Positions 50,260 to 62,779 of a stretch of 64,000 nucleotides of DNA are shown here, piece by piece. The position numbers and the translations under genes were made by a program. Position 1 is the stretch's first letter. Each line of letters begins with the position of its first letter. Origin of the DNA: Diphasiastrum complanatum (Eukaryota > Streptophyta > Lycopodiopsida > Lycopodiales > Lycopodiaceae); the NCBI GenBank assembly GCA_029204225.1, contig CM055106.1:33824361-33888360 (forward strand), given 5' to 3'. The notes under the pieces were generated by a model. That model ran no database searches, had not been told where the DNA came from, and saw only the letters and a list, made by a program, of their open reading frames with translations.

Positions 50260-50730
50260 AGGAATACAAAAAGTAGGTCGATAGATTCTTGAGAGATTTT
50301 CGAAAATATGCTAGAAAGATTCTAGAAAGTTTCACTTGTAGGATCCTAAAAAAATGATACAAAAACTACAAAAATTTCTCGAAAATTTTAGCAACATACT
50401 AGAAAATTTTTCGAAAAACTGGAGAAAATGCTAGAAAATATTCTAGAAAAATCTCGAAAACGATTTACGAAAATTTGATTAACAAATTTAGTGTCGCAAA
50501 AAAAATTCTCGAAAATACTTCAAAAAATTATATTGAAAGATTGAGAAAAGTCAAGAAAAAATTTCGAAAATTTCACGAGACATTATGAAAAATGTTGGAA
50601 GGTGGTAGAAAATTTCACGGAAATTTCTAGAAAAGATAAAAGAAAAGTTGCGAAAAATATTAGAAAAGATAAAAGAAAATTCGCGAAAAATTCCAAAAAA
50701 ATATTAGAAAATAATAAGAAAAAAAAAATC
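50260..50730. repeat. Low-complexity array of TTCTAGAAA and TCTCGAAAA words
   Basis: Between integrase and the accessory region, a 470-bp stretch is built from degenerate GAAAAT, TTCTAGAAA and TCTCGAAAA words, many of them short palindromes. No coding potential. Confidence 0.75.
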
Positions 50731-53700
50731 TGGCCAAAGGTAATATTTCTTCAGTCTGGACCCATTAATACGTCTAGATAACAGTTCACCTTCAAGTGAT
50801 TGAAGTTGCACAAAACCATTGTCAAACACCTCTATGACTTTATAAGGTCCAAGCCATCTCATATGGAGTTTTCCAGGGAACTTTTGATGTCAACTGTCAT
50901 ATATCAGCGCAAAGTCATCAGCTTTCAGATCACATTTCTTGATATGATTGTCATACTTCTTCTTTATTTGTTCTTGGATTTCCTTTGTTAATTTTTGTGA
51001 AGTCACACGAGCTTCAGTTAGTTCTTCAATATTAGTCAACCTTTCATTTAGACATTCTGCATCTGTTCGTTGAGCTTGAATACGAAAAGTTTTCACCTCA
51101 AATTCAATTGGCAAAATAGGATGCATACCATACGTAAGAAAATATGGTGTCTGCTTCATCGTGATTTTTTCTGTGTTGCGATAAGCCCAGAGAACTTATG
51201 GTAGTTTTTGATCTCAATCTGTTGCATATGCAATAGTAATTTTGTTCGTTTGATAAAAAAATATGTTGTTAGCAACCGTATAGTGTCATTTAAAAAATGT
51301 GTACCTCGGTCACTTACTAGTTGAAGTGTACAGCCATATCTTGTGATTATACTTTTGAATAAGAATGTCGCGACAATTTTTGCATCATTTCGTTTTGTCG
51401 GCTCTGCTTCAACGTTCTTTGTAACATAATCCGTTGCAACTAGAATATAATGACATTTCGTATGTCGGGTCACAGATTTGATTGGACCGACAAAGTCAAT
51501 GCCCCACTTTTCAAATGGTGCAAGAGGCAGGATCGGTGTCAACGACCAATTCATTGCTTTTGTAGGCTTACCGGATCTCTGGCATGGATCACATGAACGA
51601 ATAAAGTTTGATACATCCTTGAACATTGTTGGCCACCAATACTTGGCAGTCAATATCTTATTAATTGTGTTCTTTAAGGCAAAGTTTCCTCTAGCATCTT
51701 TTGAGTGCAAGGCTTTAACGACCTTTTTAATGTCTTCAGTTTTGAGACATCTTCGTAGTTGATGGTCAGCACCAAGCTTGTACAGAACATTGTTAATAAT
51801 TGTATAAGGTGCTACCTTATATTGAGAAACTGTCTTTTGCTCTAAATTATAACGATCGGGATATATCTGATCTTTGAGATTAATAATAATATCAGAATTT
51901 AGGGAATTTGTAGATGAAATTTCAAATAGATGTTCATCTGGAAAATCATCATTAATAGATTCTTCAATTTTTTCGATGCTGAGTCGCGATAGATAATCAG
52001 CATTTGTATGATACTTTCCTTGGCAAAGTTCTACTTGATAAGTGAATTCCTGTAGAAGTAGAACCCATCGAACAATTCGTCCTGATAGATCTAGTTTATT
52101 TACAAGATACTAAAGAGCATAGTGATCAACATGAAAAATAAATGCATATCCCAGCAAATAATGCCGAAATTTTTTAACAATGAGAATCATTCCAAGAGCT
52201 TCCCTTTCTATAGCCGAATAATTCTTCTCTAATGCACTGAGCTGTCGACTCGCATAGTAAATGGGATGATCTTTCTTGTGGTCGTCCTTCTGGCTTAGAC
52301 AGACGCCAATAGCAAATCCAGAAACATCCACATAACTATGAAATAAAATAGCCCAGTTGGGTGGTCTCAGAATAGGAGCATTGATCAACCTTTGCTTAAG
52401 TTCTTTGAATGCTTTCTGCTGTTCATTCGTCCACAAGTATTTCACTTGTTTCTTTAGTAGATGTGTAAGAGAGGCAACAATAGAAGCATGATTTTGAATA
52501 AATCTTCGGTAATAGCCGACATGTCCTAAGAAAGCTCTTAGTTCACGTAAATTGGTTGGTATCTGGAGATTCTTTCTAAGCTCGACTTTATCTTTGTCGA
52601 CTTCTATTCCTCTGTTAGATATTCTGTGTCCAGGTAATATTTCTTCTTTCATACCGAAAAAATATTTCTCTGGATGAAGAGATAAACAAGTATCTCGACA
52701 CCGTTGCAATGTTAATTTCAGCTTTTGCAGGTGCATCTTTATATCACTATATACACAGAAATCATCAATAAATATTTCAAGAAAAGTTCTCAGGAAGGCA
52801 GCAAAAATTAACATCATGATTCGCTGAAAAGTTGCTGGAGCGTTACAAAGACCAAAGGGCATTTTGTTGTAGGCATAAGTGCCCCAATCCGTAGTGAATG
52901 TAGTCGTTGAACGATCCTCCTTCTGCACTCCAACCCGAAAAACTGTCACAGAAACTATAACGCTCCTGACCAACAACATGATCTAAGATGGAATCCATGA
53001 AGGGCAGAGGATAATGATCCTTCCTTGTGGCAGCATTGAGTTTGCAGAAATCCTGACATATTTGTATTTTTCCAGTCTTCTTCTTTGGGACGACAACAAT
53101 GGGTGAAACTCATTCACTGATTAAGCCGGGAGAGATTATACATGTCTTAAGGTGCTTGTTGAGTTCGTCCTTAACCATGGGAGAGTACTTGGGATTGAGA
53201 CGATACTGTCTCTGTCGAACAGGTACAACATCTTCCTTAAGATCAATACGGTGCTCTTCGAATTTTGTAGGTATACCCTTCAAATCGTCGAGTGACCACA
53301 AAAACATCTTGATACTCCTTCAATAGTTTAGTGAATTCTACCAATTCAGATTCTCCAAGTGACTTCGAAACACACACAAATCTGCCAGGTGCAAGTTCAA
53401 TTAGTTCAGTAGAATCTAGTAAAATGATACCTTCTGTCATATTGGCCTTGGTATGGCCATGAATTTCGTGCATGGTTGACTCCATAGATGTTTTCTTGTC
53501 GTCAACCTAGTTCTTGTTACCAAATTTGTGTTCAGATTCGTCACTCGAATCGTCAGACTCTTTCGAGTTTGTGTCTGCAACTATAATTTCTTCATATAAC
53601 ACATTCGCTTCAACATTGCAGGCATCGAAGAATTCTTCAATTCGTTAGCATTCTCATAATATCCGAAATATTGCACTTCAATGTCAGATTCATTAGAAAA

Positions 53701-55139
53701 AACATGTAAGGCATAAGAAGATTCTTCTGAGGTAAAATTGGTGCCAGACAAAGGAGTTTCATCTTCATATTTGTCACGACTCCAGGTAATTATTTGTTCT
53801 GCTAGCTTACCTCGATTATTGGTCTCACCAGTCTGAAATCTCAACTCTCTGGATTTCCAATGAACACTTGTGTTTCATTGATAAAGCCAGGGTCGTCCAG
53901 TCAGCATAGAATAGGATGACAAACTGAGTGGTTTGATAACTATGAAATTCATTGTGAATGGCTTGGCTTGAATGTAAACAGTGACATCCTTCAGTTCTCC
54001 AACAGGTTTTTGTCGTGTCGATTCCTCCTTAGTGTGTCCTGAAGTTCCACATTTCGTACACCACATTCCTGAGTTGCAAGAAGACGCTTTCGGTCTTTTA
54101 TCTGCAACATCAGAGATCTGCACTTTCAAATCATTAAACTTTTTAGTAAGGTCAGCCATATTACTCTTCCAAAGCTTTTCAACTTCAGAAGTTGATGACT
54201 TATCCTCGACAACTTTCGTGTCATCCTTTCGTTTAGCTCGTCGTTTATTCTTTCTCTCTCCTTTATCAGCTTATGATTCTGATGAATCGCTGCTTTCAGA
54301 TTCCGAGCTTGAAGAACTGGTACTTAAATTAGAATCTGAATCATCATCGCTGTCACTAGAATCAGTCTTCGACTTTCGAGATTTCTTAGTTGATCGTCGC
54401 TTTCGTGTTAGTTTTGAGGTCTCAAAATTTTCGGCACTAGCTATTACTACTGCTAAGGAGGTCATGTTCCCTTGTCTACAATACCGATCAATCTTTGGTG
54501 GTAAACTAGCCAAAAACCATTCGATCTGCATATCAACGGGATATACACCGGTTAGTTTTCCTATGAGATTTTTAACCTTTCCTGTATATTTGCGAAGGGA
54601 TTCTTTACTCTTCTTCTGAACATTGTTCAGATGTCCGAGAATTCTCGATTTGTAACCGATTTCTCTGAACTAGTTCAGAAATACATCATTCAGCAAGTAC
54701 CAGGTTCCTACACGGCCTGGTTCAACTTGACTGTACCAGATGCGCGCGTGCTTTCTTAGCAGACTAGGAAAGATTCGTAGTTTGTCTACGTTAGTACCTT
54801 CGTTATTTGCATTAGCTATTGACTCAAATTGTGAGACATAGCTATCTGCATCGTCGAAAGAAGTCCCTTTAAAATAATCGTATTTAATTTTTGATATAGA
54901 AGTGAAACGTGCAGCAGGACCCTTCATACTGAAGCCAATTAGGAGTTCAAGTAACTGGGCAGAAATTTCATCTAGATTCTTCGACTAGTACTCTCACTTT
55001 GTCTTCGTAAAAATTTCTCTCTAAGCTTACAGTATTGTTCTAATCTGGATTCTCTATCTGACATACACTAGAGATGGAGATAGATTTGTTAGATTTCTTA
55101 TAACTTTCCTAAACTATCCCCGGCAACGGCGCCAAAAAT

Positions 55140-56358
55140 TGGTATATGTTGTACTATACCAACAAGGTTGATATAGATTTTGTAGCAAATAGTGTCGTTC
55201 CCACAGAGGACAACGTTAGAAAGTTATGTTTTTGGTACAATTTATGACAAGTGGTTTTGAGTGTTATTCTGGTTGTGGACAGACATTAAAAAGTAACCAG
55301 TATTACTTATATTTGGGTGTGTTGTGTTGATAATTTTCAGAACAACAATCTGGCCTCTATCAAATCGAATGAAACGCATTCTATAGATGAGATGTTATCA
55401 GAGTAGTAGAACTGTACTACACTCTGGCTGATTAAGGTGTCAACAGAGAGTCGCAAAATGTTCGATGTATTCGCGATTGTACAGACAATTAATTAAACGT
55501 GTTCGCAAACTATTTGTTTCTAGACAGAAGTCCTCAACAACTAAAGTCCAAATTAATGGTTAAAGAACACGAATGGTTTCAGATCATGTTAGAAACTTAT
55601 GTCAGTGACAATCAGAAAAACAGATCAAAGACTCAATTCTTCAGACAAGGACTGTCATCTCATATGTATACATACAGCTTTATTTAATGATCGTGCTAGA
55701 CTATACCAAAGATAGTTGTTATTCGAGTGCCGAAAAGAAAGTATTCGCGACAGACGAATAAGATGATTTTAAGATAGTTCTTTAGAGCATGCTTTATGGA
55801 TACACAACAAACGACTGTAATGCACTAGAGAGTATGTTTGATCAGAGAGTAATTTCACTCACACTCAACAGTGCGGAGAACATAGATAAGAGAGAATAAC
55901 TCACAAAACTCTACTCACTTCTTCAATCTCTTACATATGCATAAACTCTTCTCTCTCGATGCTCGAGACTGAAGTGTGAGATCTATATATGTTCTACGGG
56001 ACGAACAAACACATCTCTTAAACAACAGGTGCGTCGCTCCCGCGAAAGGGTCTAGTTAACAATTAGACTATGTATACGTTGAATTATACCATGAAAGGTA
56101 TATTTAACTAAGAGTTAAAGTTACTCTAGTTTAATGTGTCTTTTCGTATCTAGTCATTTCGTGTGGACGACCTAGTAAAGGTTATCCAAGGTAAAGGTCT
56201 TGTCCTTAATTACAAGGCAAATACTTAGGAGATATATTCCCAAAAAATGACTTAGGCCTCTTTATGATCTATACTTAACCATCTCATATCTTCATTTTCG
56301 AGTATATCATGCCATATTTATGTTGATATTCAGTTTTTAACAATAAGGTGGCATCACA
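55140..56358 (-). repeat. Gypsy copy II 5' LTR, about 1.2 kb
   Basis: On the minus strand it begins TGTGATGCCACC and ends near ACAACATATACCA, about five bases before the primer site. A TATATATG word near 55985 fits the promoter, which places U3 on the right and transcription leftward. Confidence 0.8.
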
Positions 56359-56393
56359 GGAGGAAGTGTGTATGTGTTGTGTTTTGCATTTTG

Positions 56394-56495
<102 letters not shown>

Positions 56496-56572
56496 TTTTG
56501 TATTATGCATTAGTTTAGGGTATTTAAGAGTGATAGATAAATAAATAGTGTTTGATAAAATTTATATTGGAT

Positions 56573-56574
<2 letters not shown>

Positions 56575-56622
<48 letters not shown>

Positions 56623-56673
56623 AGGGAGGGAGGGAGGGAGGGAGGGAGGGAGGGAGGGAGGGAGGGAGAGAGA
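56575..56673. repeat. Compound (GA)n(GGGA)n microsatellite
   Basis: A GA run of about 42 bp passes into about 13 GGGA units, then back to GA and TGTG repeats. Confidence 0.95.
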
Positions 56674-57299
56674 GTGTGTATGTGTGTGAGTGTGTTTTGA
56701 TTAAGATTTATAATAGTAGATGACTAGATAGTGTTTGATGGTAATTGTATGTGTGAATTTGCTTATAATAATGGTTCAATTGTGTAATATAGTGTTATTT
56801 TTTAATTGCTTGTGCATGTGACAAAAATTTTCAAAAAAAAAGAGTAAACGTTTAAAGAGCGAGCAATTGCACGTTTACACCTAAGCTTCGAGTGAGTTTA
56901 CCGGTGTTTGTGTTGTTTCAATTTGTTTTATTATTGGAATACGTTATCTAACATAATAAGAAATTAAATGTAATTCATAATTTTTATTTTGTTCAATGCA
57001 ATATCGTATTTTATCGCATACACTAGCAATTAATAAATATGCAAAGGTGAAATGTAGATAATTAAAATCCCCAATCCTAGGAAGGTGTGTAGCCCTTACT
57101 TTTCTCCCGTTAAAGGCAAGGTTCTAATCTCCAACTTGCATGGAAAAACCTACAAGCCATAGGGAGGGAATATGCAGTGACATTCTGAAATAGGACATAA
57201 CCACAAGGTTTGGGTATTATAATTATCACATTCAACTCTATCTATAAAACTATACATAAAAAGTATTGCGATGAATATAAAAAAAAGAATGATAGATAA

Positions 57300-60200
57300 T
57301 CATAGATCATTCTCATCATTTACATCATTTTTGTCATCACACAAGTCTTGACACTCATCTGAATCTAGGTCTAGGTATAATCGTAAATTTCCGATTGTGT
57401 CTCTTTCATGATGTGAGTTATTCTCAATTTCAATCTCCTCTTCTTCTAATTCTATCTCATCCAAATATGGAGGCCTCAAATTACCCCCAATTTGGTCTTG
57501 TACGATCGTAGGAATCTCATCATTTTCATTTGTACCTTCTTCTCACATCATTTCGACCTTATTTGGTGTTTGGATGAGTGGTTCAGGTTCTTCCAAAACG
57601 TCGCCAAAATTGGGTGGTGGTTCATCATGTGTATCCAATTCAGCAATATCTTTTTTTTCAAACACGCATCGTTTTTTTGCATTAAGTTGGATCACATACC
57701 ACCATCTTGGGTCTATTCGATCTGGATGGAATATAATCTGCCAAAGAATTAAAAAAAATTAAGATAGTCATATAAGATTGATACATAAATAATTGAATTG
57801 CGAATATTAGTGACATTGAAATTTTAGAGTCTCACTTGTTCGCAATGTCGTGGCAATACTAAAGTGTCATGAGAGTCCATCGATATACATTTCGTTGAGT
57901 CGATTTGAAAAAACTTTGAGTTATCATTTCTAATCGTGGAGTTGCTTCCACGATAGATGATCTTAAACCATTTTACGTCAAAAATAAGGTATTTGCCGTT
58001 AGTCTCGTAATCGACTTCATAAATATGTTGCAATGTGCCGACATAGTCTAGGTCGCCCGAAATGACATTAGGGTCCCTTGCACTAGAACGACTCTCTTGT
58101 TGAAAGTTGGCCATTATACCACAATCATATGTACGTCGCTTGTTGTCAACTCTCTCAACACGGTAATGATGTCCATATGGCCACATGGCAGTTTATGATG
58201 TATACTAAGACACAAAAAAAAAAAAACAAATGTGTGTAATTAGAAATACTATTCATGTATTTAGTACAAAAACAATATTACACTAACCTTCCATCCACAT
58301 CCGCGAACAAATTCCCATTCTAATTCGATCACTTTTCTCCGTTTTCAGATGCTTTTAGCATCGTATCAAAAACCCATTCATGAGAGCATTTTGAAGGTAA
58401 AGGCTCCAAAGGTTTGTCGTTCTCCAACGCCCTTCTTCTTCTTCGATTGATATTTCTTCTTCGTTTCAATGTTATGTTTCTTTCCTTTTTGGCTTCTTCA
58501 TACCTTAAAATCCACTTTTCCATTTGTCCACAATTATATAATATGAATGTGTCAATTTTCTCTTTTAATTGAGGTGAAAGTTTTTTTTGCACACCATTTC
58601 CTTGTGGTACTTCACCCTTAACACGTTCATCTTCTTCTTCACACCACATTTTTGGACTTGCAGGATGCAATTGTGAGATTATTTCAGTGATATAAAACAA
58701 AGATTCATGTACAAGCCAACTTTCTGCAATGCTACCTTCTGGCCTTGCCTTTTGTCTCACAAAGCCCTTCAAAACTTTCATAAAGTGCTCAAGATAGAAC
58801 ATCCATCTCGTGTGCACAGGTCCTGCAATTGATACTTCTTCGACCAAATGCACTAGAAGATGAACTTGTATATCCAACAAGGAAGTTGGAAAATCTCTTT
58901 CCAACAAACATACCATTTTGATCATTTGGATTTTCATGGAATCCAATTCACTATTTTTTATTTCTTTTGAAGAAATCCACCTGCAAGATTGATAGTACAT
59001 TAGGTTGTTTAACACATAAGAAAATTGAAATATCACATATTTATACAAGTGCTTAAAAAATATATACAAACCTAATCATTGATGACAAATTGTAAAGCGT
59101 ATTTTGTATGTCATCGTTAAAGAGACCTCAAATAGAAAGTGGAAGTATGAATTGCAAAATCTTATGCCAATCATGTGATTTCAATCCACTTAATTTACCA
59201 TCTTTGGTGAATGACTTGCATAAAGAATGTGCATAGCCTGTTGGAGTTCTCATTTGTTTTATGACATGTTTAACATATGAGAGTTGCTCTTTTGTAAGAA
59301 TCCACGGCACGCTAGGTAGAGTCTCATCTCCACCTTCGGTGTATTGAATCCAATAGGGTCTTTTCACATCGGCCGCTTGTAGATCTTTACGAGCTGCGGA
59401 GTTGTCTTTTATGCCAATGATGTGGTTCCATAAGGATTCACCGACGTTTTTGAATATACGCATAGGATCCAATAGATGGTTCATCAATAAATTCCTCCAA
59501 TAGGGTAATTTATGAAAAATAGACAACAATTTCATACCATCAATGGATTTATTCCATGAAGAATTAACATCGTGATGTTTAAGCCATTCACCATGCCATT
59601 CCGCTACTCCCATGCGTGGGGGTGATGGTGTAGTTAGAGGATTATCTCCTCGCCCTCCAAAAAATTGTCTATTCAACCTTCGAAAAGGATGATCAGGCGA
59701 CAAGTATTTGCGATGATTTTTGTACACCACTTTTTTTAACATATTTGTGCTATGTCGACCCTCCAAAAGTGGTCCACAAATATAACATGCGTTGTAACCC
59801 GATGTGGTTAAACCTGCATAGTTCATAAACCAAATTAAACATAAGCTTAGTTAAATATACTCAAACATTAAACCCTAAAATGGATTAGATTCATTATAGA
59901 GATACCTGAACATTTGCTTAAATTGGGGTAGTCATGCATCGTCCACATTGGAATTCCACGAACAACGAAGTTCCATTGTTGTAAAGGTCTTGAGATGTCG
60001 TAAGCGTAAATCACGAACAATTTGAGAGATTCAAAGTAAGATTCAAACATGTTGTGCATTGCTTCATCATGTTGCACCTCATCATCAAAATCATTAGAAT
60101 CAAGTTGATTATTCTCTTTTCCAATTGTGTTTGCCTCTTCAATTTGTTTCATTCTTTGTTTTCTCATGTCTATCAAAACTTGACGTTGATTGTAATTAAA

Positions 60201-60640
60201 CACAGATGGATCAACTTCGTGGAATGGCATTCGATGTATTGGCTACACACATGAAACAAATTCCATAAGTGACATATATAGATTGACGAAGATTATAATA
60301 AAAAACAATCATATAAAATTAACAAACCTCAACGTCTTCCAAATTCAATGGTTGACCTTCTTCTTTTCGTCCAAACTTCCACAAATGATTTTCAACAATG
60401 CGTCTTTCATGCATCTTTTGTCCATCACACTTGAGGCATGTGCATTATATTTTAGTTTGAAAATAATTTCTCTACGAGAAACAAAAATCAAGCACATGTC
60501 ACTTTAGCACAATATTTTAACTTATAATAACCAAGTTTTTATGAACAAGAAAACATGCATGTTTATTACTTACTCTGTTAAGTTGAGTACTGTCTTCCTC
60601 GCTAGACTGATCTGAATGTAATTCATCTCGTTGTGATAAA
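57300..60640 (-). pseudogene. TNP2-type transposase gene, about six exons, nearly intact
   Basis: Cuts and pastes CACTA elements. Exons inferred leftward: 60574-60640 (acidic), about 60328-60435 (CLKCDGQKMHERRIVENHLW, the N-terminal Cys motif), 59906-60242, 59072-59813 (TNP2 core: ACYICGPLLEGR, LPYWRNLLMNHLLDPMRIFK, KLSGLKSHDWH), about 58270-58980 (DUF4218: LLDIQVHLLVHLVEEV, GPVHTRWMFYLEHFMKVLKG, RPEGSIAE), about 57840-58186 (DUF4216: DPNVISGDLDYVGTL, ILDYxxNGKY-like DYETNGKY) and 57300-57737 (DRIDPRWWYVIQLN, acidic tail). Most junctions are clean GT-AG in frame. Damage: TGA at 59128-59130 and at 57543-57545, where CGA would be expected in both, a one-base shift near 58328 and an unclear start of the Cys-motif exon. 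The exact first Met is not resolved. Confidence 0.8.
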
Positions 60641-60689
60641 CTGCATATATGCACAAGTAAAAAACACAAATAGCATAAAATTATTGTAT

Positions 60690-61218
60690 GATTCTAATGT
60701 TTTAGGGTCAAATAGACGTCGGATGAACGTCGGACATTCTTTTTGAGCATTTTGTTAACAGACGTCAGACTATGACAACTTTTTGAGATGTCAAAATCCG
60801 ACATCTAACTATACGTCGGATGGACGATGGGCGTCAGACATCCATCGGGGAGATTTTATATCATTCTATGTTTACAGACGTCGAAATCCGACTGAATTCT
60901 GAGACGTCTCAATGCAACGGCCACATCACTTCATTTGCGACGTGTTTGGACGTCGCATTGCGACATCCCCGTCGGACGTCGGAATGTGACGTCCATGTCA
61001 GACGTCGCATTGCGACATCCATGTCATCACGTTTTTCCGTCATCGGGATTATTTTCATCGAAATCCGGCACTTTATGTTTGTCGGATTGCGACGTGTTTT
61101 AATCCATCAGATTCCGACGACCTTATAGCGACGTGTTTTTTCGATGTCCACGACGAATTAAAAAAAAATTAAGTTTGCGATTCACATTGCAAAACACGTC
61201 GCAAATCGCGACGGGTGT
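60690..61218. repeat. CACTA subterminal repeats and right terminus
   Basis: Many direct and inverted copies of a 9-12-bp word (GACGTCGGA, GACGTCGCA, TCCGACATC) over 500 bp, as in the transposase-binding regions of En/Spm elements. It is far richer in CpG than its neighbours. Confidence 0.8.
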
Positions 61219-62666
61219 TGTTGTGTCTAACGAATCATCATGAGTCTGATGCACCTGATTTGTAGACAGACGTACCTTCAGGTGATATAGATTGTCTTTT
61301 CTTCTACCTTGAGTGATCAAAGTACTGGTACTAGCATCAACAACGTTGCATGCTTTGTCAGAAAACGTCACACGCATCCCTGCATCAACTATTCTTGTCA
61401 CAGAAAGCAAGTCCTGCTGCATTGTAGGCACGAACAGAACATCTTCGAGTCGTCTGTCTCTGCCATTCGTGTTGAGCCATAGTGAACCAATACCGTTCAC
61501 TTGGTGTTTGGATCCATCTCCAAGAACAATGAATCTTGAAGGATCAGCACTTCAAAAATCAAACATAATTTGTCTTGATGTCATGAAGTGTGAGGTAGCT
61601 CCTGAGTCTAGGATCAACTCCTGTGTGTTAGATGTTGACACTGCACACACGTCTGCACAAATGTAGGCGGTTGAACAATTTCTATTTGATCTCTCTTCAT
61701 CCATTTTTGAACTCTCAGGCTCCTCAACATAGGATGAACTGTTGTTGTTCTCCTGTCTATTCTGTGTTGATTTGTTCTTTGGGTTCAGGTGGCAGCCCAT
61801 GGCTGCATGACTCTTTTTGTGGCAGTGGATACACTCAATTTTTGGGTTGAGCCAACACGTATCAACTGCGTGCCCTTCTCGTCTGCATCTCACGCAAGTT
61901 TTCTTGTCTCCACCTTGTTGTTTCGACCTCCCTTTGCTCTTCCATTTGCCTATGTTGGTTCCTTCTGCTTGCTAATCATGATCCTGCCTTTTATTCAACT
62001 TCCTCTTAGGCTTAAATTGTTTCTTTGTTTTTTTTTTTGTTGTTGTAGAGGGCTTGGTCAGAAGCATCCTTGTGATCAAGATGCTCTCTCGCCTCGACTT
62101 CCTCTCGAATCTCGACAGTTGCCTTTTCGAGGGTCATTGTAGGATCTTTTTGCTAGCAGGGTTCTGGTTGTCTGGAAAGATCTAGGTAAGGCTCTCAATA
62201 GGTAAGTGAGCTGCTTCTCCGCTAACACTGTATTTTTTGCTCCAGAATTGTGCAGTGATAAGAATAGATCCTTCTTTTTCCTTACAAAAGAAGTGAGATC
62301 TTTGTCGTCCCACTGCAGGTTCGTTAGCTGATCTTCCAGCATCATTATTTGACTGCGTGATTTTGTTTGAAATATCGTGAGCAGTGTATCCCACATCTCC
62401 TTTGCTTTGGAGAGTGTAGCCAGGTCAAGTGTGAGACTATCCTTGATGGATGATGATAGCAAGGCTACTGTCTTGTCATTTTTCTCTCTCCATTCACGTA
62501 GCTCTTTGCCTGATGTTGTAGGCATCTCCTCTGTGCCATCCACCCAGGGGAACAAACCTTCACCCTTTAGTATCAATGAGGTCTTAACTTTCTATGCTAG
62601 AAAGTTAGATCCTGACCAATCCAGAACTGTACAGATCTTGGATTGTATGCTGCTGATTGAAGCCAT
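61219..62666 (-). mobile_element. Outer copia gag and protease
   Basis: Gag opens at the Met at 62666 (MASISSIQSKICTVLDWSGS). The gag core at 62076-62576 shows LTLDLATLSKAKEMWDTL and YLLRALPRSFQTT. Two zinc knuckles, CRREGHAVDTC and CIHCHKKSHAAMGC, lie near 61880-61790. The protease motif LILDSGATSHFMTS is near 61590. An LEDVLFVPTMQQDLLSVTR block follows, and the sequence stops at the CACTA terminus at about 61219. Broken at a few sites. Confidence 0.87.
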
Positions 62667-62779
62667 TGCTTCTGAATTCGTATTCACTTGTTGATGTTTG
62701 ATTGTTTGAATGCTTAACCCCTTTGATCTGATAGCTTTTTGGCTATGTCAAACTTTGACAAGGTAGGCTCTGATACCAT
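62667..62779 (-). mobile_element. Outer copia leader and primer site
   Basis: ATGGTATCAGAGCC on the minus strand at about 62766-62779, directly next to the LTR, is the initiator-Met primer site. A short leader follows to gag. Confidence 0.85.

Larger units (their letters stand above)
45340..56358 (-). mobile_element. Ty3/gypsy Tat/Athila-like element (copy II) with accessory coding region
   Basis: Minus-strand gypsy of about 11 kb, or 10.4 kb without the nested solo LTR. The 5' LTR is at 55140-56358. The primer site TGGCGCCGTTGCCGGGGA is at 55117-55134. Parts leftward: gag (about 54927-53875) with a CTKCGTSGHTKEE knuckle, protease and linker (53875-53243), RT with FIDDFCVYSD and RNase H (52979-52110), and integrase (51710-50890) with CDPCQRSGK, GIDFVGPI and SDRGTHF. 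An accessory coding region lies at 49917-47170, then a polypurine tract GAGGAAGGGGATATA at 45552-45566. At 45340-45551 is a 212-bp part of the 3' LTR that matches the U3 start of the 5' LTR. Broken at many sites. Confidence 0.85.
57300..61218 (-). mobile_element. CACTA (En/Spm) DNA transposon with TNP2 transposase
   Basis: The minus-strand transposase gene occupies 57300-60640. The right terminus lies at about 61218, where the minus strand starts ACACAACAACACCCGTCGCG, close to a plant CACTA end but with the CACTA start altered. 60700-61200 is filled with subterminal repeats of GACGTCGGA and GACGTCGCATTGCGACATCC type. The terminus abuts outer copia gag-protease sequence, so the transposon went into the copia. 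The left terminus was not found, perhaps lost when the gypsy element and its surroundings were rearranged. Confidence 0.85.

Noticed and set aside
53981-54619. Plus-strand open stretch of 212 codons
   Set aside because: It is antisense to the gag of gypsy copy II; the minus strand carries the zinc knuckle and gag motifs.
56162-56358. Repeat of 45340-45551 read as an independent TRIM-like element
   Set aside because: The left copy is preceded by a polypurine tract and the right copy extends into the full LTR next to a primer site, so they are the U3 parts of the gypsy LTR pair.
57492-57762. Plus-strand open stretches near the CACTA 3' end
   Set aside because: They are antisense to the last transposase exon with the DPRWWYVIQL block.
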